DNA of 64,000 bases from Candidatus Nitrosymbiomonas proteolyticus (GTDB lineage: Bacteria > Armatimonadota > Fimbriimonadia > Fimbriimonadales > Fimbriimonadaceae): assembly GCA_017347465.1 (NCBI GenBank), contig AP021858.1, forward strand, positions 1,754,472 through 1,818,471, written 5' to 3'. The notes under the pieces are model-generated. The model had not been told where the DNA came from. It did not search any database and saw nothing but the letters and a program-made list of their open reading frames with translations. Below are positions 60,136-64,000 of the stretch, piece after piece (within the stretch, counting starts at the first letter, position 1; every line of letters begins with the position of its first letter). The position numbers and the translations under genes were made by a program.

Positions 60136-61203
60136 ATGAAAGAGCCCACTCCCAGCCACAAACCGGAAGCTACGGAAGAGTTGGAGCCTCGGAAACGGAC
60201 CTTACTCCGTGCCGTGGTGCTCGAATACGTCGATACCGCCGAACCGATTGCCAGCGAGTACCTCGTCGAGAAGTACGATCTAGGCATCAAATCGGCGACC
60301 GTTCGGAACGAGCTGTCCGAGATGGCTGAACTCGGGTTCTTGGAGCAACCCCATACCAGCGCGGGCAGGATTCCCAGCGACAAGGGGTACCGGTACTTCG
60401 TCGATCATCTCTTGGTGCCGGCGGACCTCCGAGGGGCGCATCGGCAGACGATCAGCGAGACGCAGCGCGGAGGCGAGGCCCTGTTTGAACTGCTCAACGA
60501 AGCCACGTTGGCTCTGAGCCGCTGGACTCAACTGCTGAGCGTTGCCGCAATCCTTCGCGATGCGGACGTGCGCCTCAAAAACGTCATCGTAAGCGCGGTC
60601 GGACCGCACCAGGCGCTCTTGGTCGTGGTCTTGGGCAACGGGCATGTTGAGAGCCGGATGGTGGAGTGCCCCCCTGGGTTGACTCTGACCGATTTGGGCC
60701 AAGTGAACGAGGCGCTCCAGCAGAGCTTCGTTGGGGAGTCGCTCAAGTCGCTGGCAAGATCGAAGGTCGGCGGTGGAACCGGCAAATCCAGCGTGGAAAA
60801 GCTTGAACTGGCGATCCGTTCGACCTTGAGGTCGATCGCGAAGGACTTGACGCGCGGGCGGCTGGTCTCGAAAGGGGAAGAACTCTTGCTCGCCCAGCCG
60901 GAGTTCAAGCGGGATTCCGAGATGATTTCTGAACTGATCGAGACGCTGCAAACGACCGATCTTGTGTACGACGCATTGAGCGCGGGAAGCGAGGCGATCG
61001 AGAACGTTACGATAGGGAAGGAGAACCGGCGCTCTGAGCTATCCCGGCTCTCGATCGTTCGCCAAGTGTTCTTTGTAGGCGGCAAGGAGGCGGGAGTGAT
61101 CGGTATCGTCGGCCCTACGCGAATGGCGTATGAGTCGGGGCTTCCGCTCGTCAACTACACAGCCCGCGCCCTCTCCGACGCGCTCACCAAGTTCTTCGCC
61201 TGA
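60136..61203 (+). CDS. hrcA: Heat-inducible transcription repressor HrcA
   Basis: 355 residues. N-terminal winged helix (RKRTLLRAVVLEYVDTAEPIASEYLVEKYDLGIKSATVRNELSEMAELGFLEQPHTSAGRIPSDKGYRYFVDHLL) is an excellent match. The GAF-like and dimerisation parts follow (VSAVGPHQALLVVVLGNGHVESR; GPTRMAYESGLPLVNYTARALSDALTKFFA). HrcA represses groE/dnaK operons by binding CIRCE; I see no CIRCE in its own 109-base upstream region, and grpE/dnaK do not follow. Start ATG 60136 lacks a clear Shine-Dalgarno. Six bases separate its stop from the convergent decarboxylase. Confidence 0.94.
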   Translation: MKEPTPSHKPEATEELEPRKRTLLRAVVLEYVDTAEPIASEYLVEKYDLGIKSATVRNELSEMAELGFLEQPHTSAGRIPSDKGYRYFVDHLLVPADLRGAHRQTISETQRGGEALFELLNEATLALSRWTQLLSVAAILRDADVRLKNVIVSAVGPHQALLVVVLGNGHVESRMVECPPGLTLTDLGQVNEALQQSFVGESLKSLARSKVGGGTGKSSVEKLELAIRSTLRSIAKDLTRGRLVSKGEELLLAQPEFKRDSEMISELIETLQTTDLVYDALSAGSEAIENVTIGKENRRSELSRLSIVRQVFFVGGKEAGVIGIVGPTRMAYESGLPLVNYTARALSDALTKFFA

Positions 61204-61209
61204 GGGGAC

Positions 61210-63153
61210 CTAAGCGCCCCAGATTTCGTTCGCCAAGGCGTAAAGGTGCGAAACGAACTCGGAAACGAAGTATCGCCCTTTTCGTTTTGCCTCGGTCAGA
61301 AACGGGTTCATTAGCGTCGAGCGCAGTAAGAACACCCCGTTCTGATCGTAATCCTCTTGCGTGACTTCGAGCCTCTTCAGGAATTGAGCGACTGACGCCG
61401 GTCCGTAGCGGTTCGAGGAGAGGTGCGTTCGACTCACGAAATACTGTTGTTCATAGACCTTGGTTGAGGGTCCGGAGGGCAAGCTAAGCCGCGCAAAGAT
61501 CGCGCGGTTGCGCTGGTTCAGTTCGCGCAGCCCGACCGGGGTGCGGGCGCCGCGGAACGCGAAGCACGCGATGTTGCTCCCTGGGGGGCAAAGGCAAACG
61601 GCTTGAGTCGGCTGGGGCCCTGCGAGTTCGGAATACCTCTCAAGGAGCGTGTGCAATTCGCAGGCGTTCCGGACGGTCTCTTGCATGAGGAGCCCGTGCC
61701 CTTGGTTGTCGAGTGGGATGCACTTGTGGCTCAACCACGCGCACGCGGCCGCGGCCCCTGGTTTGCTTCCTTCGAGGATGTACACCCCGATACTTGAGGA
61801 CTTTCGCTCGCTGGAAGGGCTCAAAGGGGCCTCTTCCAAGTACGGCGCGTGTTGGCGAGCGATGGGTTTCACGCGGTCGGACTTGTAACAAATCGCGCCC
61901 ACGGGATAGGGCACGTAACCCAGCTTGTGGGGGTCGATTGCGATCGAGTCGCACTCGCCGAGCCGTTCCAAGGCGTCGCATGTGCTGACTTGCGGGAACT
62001 CAAGGCGCAATGACCGAACCTCTTCGCCGACCTTGACTTGGACCTCGGGGTCCCCCAGGCCCAGACGCTGGGGAAAGACCATCGTTCGCAGATACCCGCC
62101 CCAGGCCGCATCCGCATGAATCCAGAACGAGGGCTGATCTGCCTGTTCGCGGCGAGCGCGGAGGTCGAGTATCTGATCGACGGGATCGACCGCGCCTTCT
62201 TCGGTTGAGCCTACGACGCAAACGACCGCGAGCACGTGGTCGCCCCGAGACTCCACTTCGTCAAGCTTGCGATCTAGGTCGATCACGTCCATCCGGAAGT
62301 TCGAATCGACGGCGACCGGAACCATGTTGTTTCTGCCGAGGCCCAGAAGGTCGAGCGCTTTCAGGAGGCAGTAGTGTTGGCTCTCGGGCGCGAGGAGGAC
62401 AGGTCTGCTGCCCAAGGCTTGCGTGATCGATCCGATTCCTGCTTGGGCAACGGTGAAGGGTGAGCCAAGGTACGCTTCGATCGCGCTTACGGTGGCCTCC
62501 CGAGGGTTTTTCGACTGCGCGACGTAACTTTCGAACGACCGCTCGTACTCCCTTAGCGCTACGGCAGGACTCAAGCGGAGAAGCTCCTTGTCGCTCCTCT
62601 TCTCCCACTCGCATTCGACCCCCAGCTTCTTGCACATATCGCGAGTCGCGTGCGGCAAGTACTTCACCGACCGGGCGACCCAAAGGGCCTCGAAGTTGGC
62701 GACCGTGCCGCCGCTCGTCAGGTGCGCCCAGGATTCGTGCCCATGCCCCAGCATCCGAGCAATCATCCCGGCGACCTCGAGTTCGAGCCGGGTCGTGACC
62801 GGCGCAGCCTCGGACGTCACGTTATTTGGGTTGAAGAGCATCCCAGCGAAGTAGCCCGCGATGCTGGGAAGGGTTTGCTCGGAGAGCATGTGGGCGAAGT
62901 ATCTGGGGCTGTAGAACGGAAAGTCGCCCTTGAGTAGCGCGAGGAGCTCCATGAGTCGGTCTTCGAAGGCGTCTTGAAACTCCTCGTGTCCCCGCTTGGC
63001 CGCTGAGTCGATGACGACTCCGTCCTCAGGGAAGTAGTTTCTCCGCCAGTAATGGTAGTCCTCGAGGATGCGGCGAATCGTCGATTGGAACGCCTCGCCG
63101 TTCTCGGACTTTGGCCCAGCAAACCACGCGCAAAAAGGGTTGGACTCGCTCAT
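61210..63153 (-). CDS. PLP-dependent group II decarboxylase, tyrosine decarboxylase-like
   Basis: 647 residues, close to the 620 of enterococcal TyrDC and longer than ordinary group II decarboxylases (about 480). The same landmarks appear in the same order: WFAGPKSENGEAFQ at the N-terminus, HYWRRNYFPED, PRYFAHMLSEQTLPSIAGYFA, NPNNVTSEAAPVTT, VVGSTEEGAVDPVDQI, IHADAAWGGY, the PLP lysine in SIAIDPHKLGYVPYPVG, and YILEGSKPGAAAACAW. The substrate may be tyrosine or another aromatic L-amino acid; this is not decided by sequence alone. No amino-acid/amine antiporter, typical of decarboxylation operons, is adjacent. GGGGAGG precedes the ATG by about 5 bases. Alone on its strand. Confidence 0.87.
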   Translation of the reverse strand: MSESNPFCAWFAGPKSENGEAFQSTIRRILEDYHYWRRNYFPEDGVVIDSAAKRGHEEFQDAFEDRLMELLALLKGDFPFYSPRYFAHMLSEQTLPSIAGYFAGMLFNPNNVTSEAAPVTTRLELEVAGMIARMLGHGHESWAHLTSGGTVANFEALWVARSVKYLPHATRDMCKKLGVECEWEKRSDKELLRLSPAVALREYERSFESYVAQSKNPREATVSAIEAYLGSPFTVAQAGIGSITQALGSRPVLLAPESQHYCLLKALDLLGLGRNNMVPVAVDSNFRMDVIDLDRKLDEVESRGDHVLAVVCVVGSTEEGAVDPVDQILDLRARREQADQPSFWIHADAAWGGYLRTMVFPQRLGLGDPEVQVKVGEEVRSLRLEFPQVSTCDALERLGECDSIAIDPHKLGYVPYPVGAICYKSDRVKPIARQHAPYLEEAPLSPSSERKSSSIGVYILEGSKPGAAAACAWLSHKCIPLDNQGHGLLMQETVRNACELHTLLERYSELAGPQPTQAVCLCPPGSNIACFAFRGARTPVGLRELNQRNRAIFARLSLPSGPSTKVYEQQYFVSRTHLSSNRYGPASVAQFLKRLEVTQEDYDQNGVFLLRSTLMNPFLTEAKRKGRYFVSEFVSHLYALANEIWGA

Positions 63154-63279
63154 GTCGCCTCCCCGCGAGTTTGGCCGATTGGCAGGGCGAATTGTCGAGA
63201 GCGGGTCTACCCAGTCGCAGCTTCGTTTGAATCTGAATCCGACCCCGGTTTGTCATGATTGTTCGAAGGGGCTCGCAGG

Positions 63280-63285
63280 TACACT
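63280..63285 (+). promoter_or_regulatory. -10 box of gcvPB
   Basis: TACACT, 14 bases before the gcvPB ATG, so the leader would be only about 8 bases with no Shine-Dalgarno. Confidence 0.35.
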
Positions 63286-63299
63286 GACTCTCACCTCAG

Positions 63300-64000
63300 A
63301 TGCCCACCAAACGCGTTCCTCGACCTCAATTGATCTTCGAAAAGTCCCGCGCCGGAAGAATCGGGTGCAATGTTCCTCAGTGCGACACGCCAGCGGTCGA
63401 ACTCAGCCAAGCGGTGGGGCGGACGCGGGAACACCTCGACCTGCCGGAAGTCTCGGAACTCGAGGTGATCCGGCACTTCACGAACCTGAGCCAGATCAAC
63501 TACGGGATCGACACGGGGTTTTATCCGCTAGGTTCTTGTACGATGAAGTACAACCCCAGGATCAACGAGCGCACGGCTGGACTCGCGGGTTTTACGCACC
63601 TTCATCCGCTCCAGCCTCTCCGCACGGCGCCGGGGATGTTGCGCGTGATCGCTGAGGTCCAGGACATTTTAGGCGAACTCACCGGCTTCCCGGCTCTTTC
63701 GATGCAGCCCGTAGCGGGCGCCCACGGCGAACAGACCTGCCTCATGATGATCCGCGCGTACCACGAATCCCGAGGCGAGGGACAACAAAGGAGGGTCGTA
63801 CTCATTCCGGACAGCGCTCACGGAACCAACCCCGCGTCCGCGGCAAGGTGCGGCTACGAGGTGCGCACGGTCCCCACCGATTCTGAGGGCATGGCCGACT
63901 TGGTGGCTCTCGAAGCGGCGCTGGACGAATCGGTCGCCGCGTTCATGGTCACCAACCCTTCGACCTTGGGGCTGTTCGAGAAGAACATTGCGAGGGTTTG
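63300..64000 (+). CDS. gcvPB: Glycine dehydrogenase (decarboxylating) subunit 2, 3' truncated
   Basis: The frame opens at ATG 63300 and runs past the end of the window; 233 codons are visible (full length about 480). GcvPB blocks: PQLIFEKSRAGRIG, LPEVSELEVIRHFTNLSQINYGID, YPLGSCTMKYNPRINE, GFTHLHPLQPL, SMQPVAGAHGEQTCLMMIRAYHESRG, VLIPDSAHGTNPASAARCGYEV and AFMVTNPSTLG. The PLP lysine lies beyond the window. It pairs with the GcvPA encoded 17 kb away. Upstream, the 146-base gap to the decarboxylase holds only the -10 described. Confidence 0.97.
   Translation, partial: MPTKRVPRPQLIFEKSRAGRIGCNVPQCDTPAVELSQAVGRTREHLDLPEVSELEVIRHFTNLSQINYGIDTGFYPLGSCTMKYNPRINERTAGLAGFTHLHPLQPLRTAPGMLRVIAEVQDILGELTGFPALSMQPVAGAHGEQTCLMMIRAYHESRGEGQQRRVVLIPDSAHGTNPASAARCGYEVRTVPTDSEGMADLVALEAALDESVAAFMVTNPSTLGLFEKNIARV

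Noticed and set aside
1-64000. CRISPR arrays, insertion sequences, prophage or genomic islands
   Set aside because: No spaced direct repeats, transposase or phage genes were seen, and codon use is uniform across the window.

Overview
The window is a dense, single-copy chromosomal stretch of a high-GC (about 60%), diderm, chemoheterotrophic bacterium. I infer a relative of Fimbriimonas (Armatimonadota, class Fimbriimonadia). The reasons are a PEP-CTERM protein, DUF1800 and Asp-box (BNR/VPS10) proteins, a pseudopilin-like 'ADGH' C-terminus on a soluble exported protein, a LolA-like protein, an orphan flhA, and housekeeping genes scattered out of their usual operons. This placement is inference and needs a marker-gene tree. 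I see no prophage, insertion sequence, CRISPR array or rRNA. No intergenic gap exceeds about 210 bases.

Layout. 1-2.7 kb: a truncated exported protein and a TPR protein. 2.7-5.5 kb (minus): tryptophanase followed at once by anthranilate synthase I. 5.7-6.8 kb: leuD and a DUF192 protein. 6.8-9.4 kb: an STN-domain protein and, divergently, a frameshifted DUF1800 gene. 9.6-13.4 kb: an HDOD protein, then (minus) glyA, a methionine gamma-lyase-like enzyme and ribosomal protein L31. 13.6-23.9 kb: pyruvate phosphate dikinase, a PEP-CTERM protein, an ECF sigma factor, a large S9 peptidase, flhA and a 2-hydroxyacid dehydrogenase. 23.9-32.2 kb: a DPP-IV-like S9 peptidase, a cNMP-binding protein, an Eis-like acetyltransferase, and an M28-M61-LolA-like operon. 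32.3-40.8 kb: a glycosyltransferase, acylphosphatase, a sortilin-like Asp-box protein, a small exported protein, glnA and an acyl-CoA dehydrogenase. 40.9-49.1 kb: a CAU tRNA, a 5'-nucleotidase, the trmD-rplS-lepB operon, gcvH-gcvPA, an rmlD-like reductase, a triple YHS-like protein and pheS. 49.3-52.1 kb: the three-gene proton-translocating transhydrogenase. 52.1-60.0 kb (minus): an M1 peptidase - DUF2207 - M14 peptidase - pseudopilin-tail operon. 60.1-64 kb: hrcA, a tyrosine-decarboxylase-like enzyme and the start of gcvPB.

The genes suggest a peptide and amino-acid eating lifestyle. Six large exported peptidases (S9, S9, M61, M28, M14, M1) would supply peptides. Tryptophanase, methionine gamma-lyase, SHMT, the glycine cleavage genes and a TyrDC-like decarboxylase would process amino acids. 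Pyruvate phosphate dikinase and transhydrogenase would support gluconeogenesis and NADPH supply.

Expression signals are also distinctive. Several genes have a TANNNT-like -10 box exactly six bases before the start codon and no Shine-Dalgarno, which suggests leaderless mRNAs. Others have clear GGAG-type sites. Many convergent pairs end within 0-6 bases of each other with no intrinsic terminator, while two strong intrinsic terminators sit just upstream of genes rather than after them.
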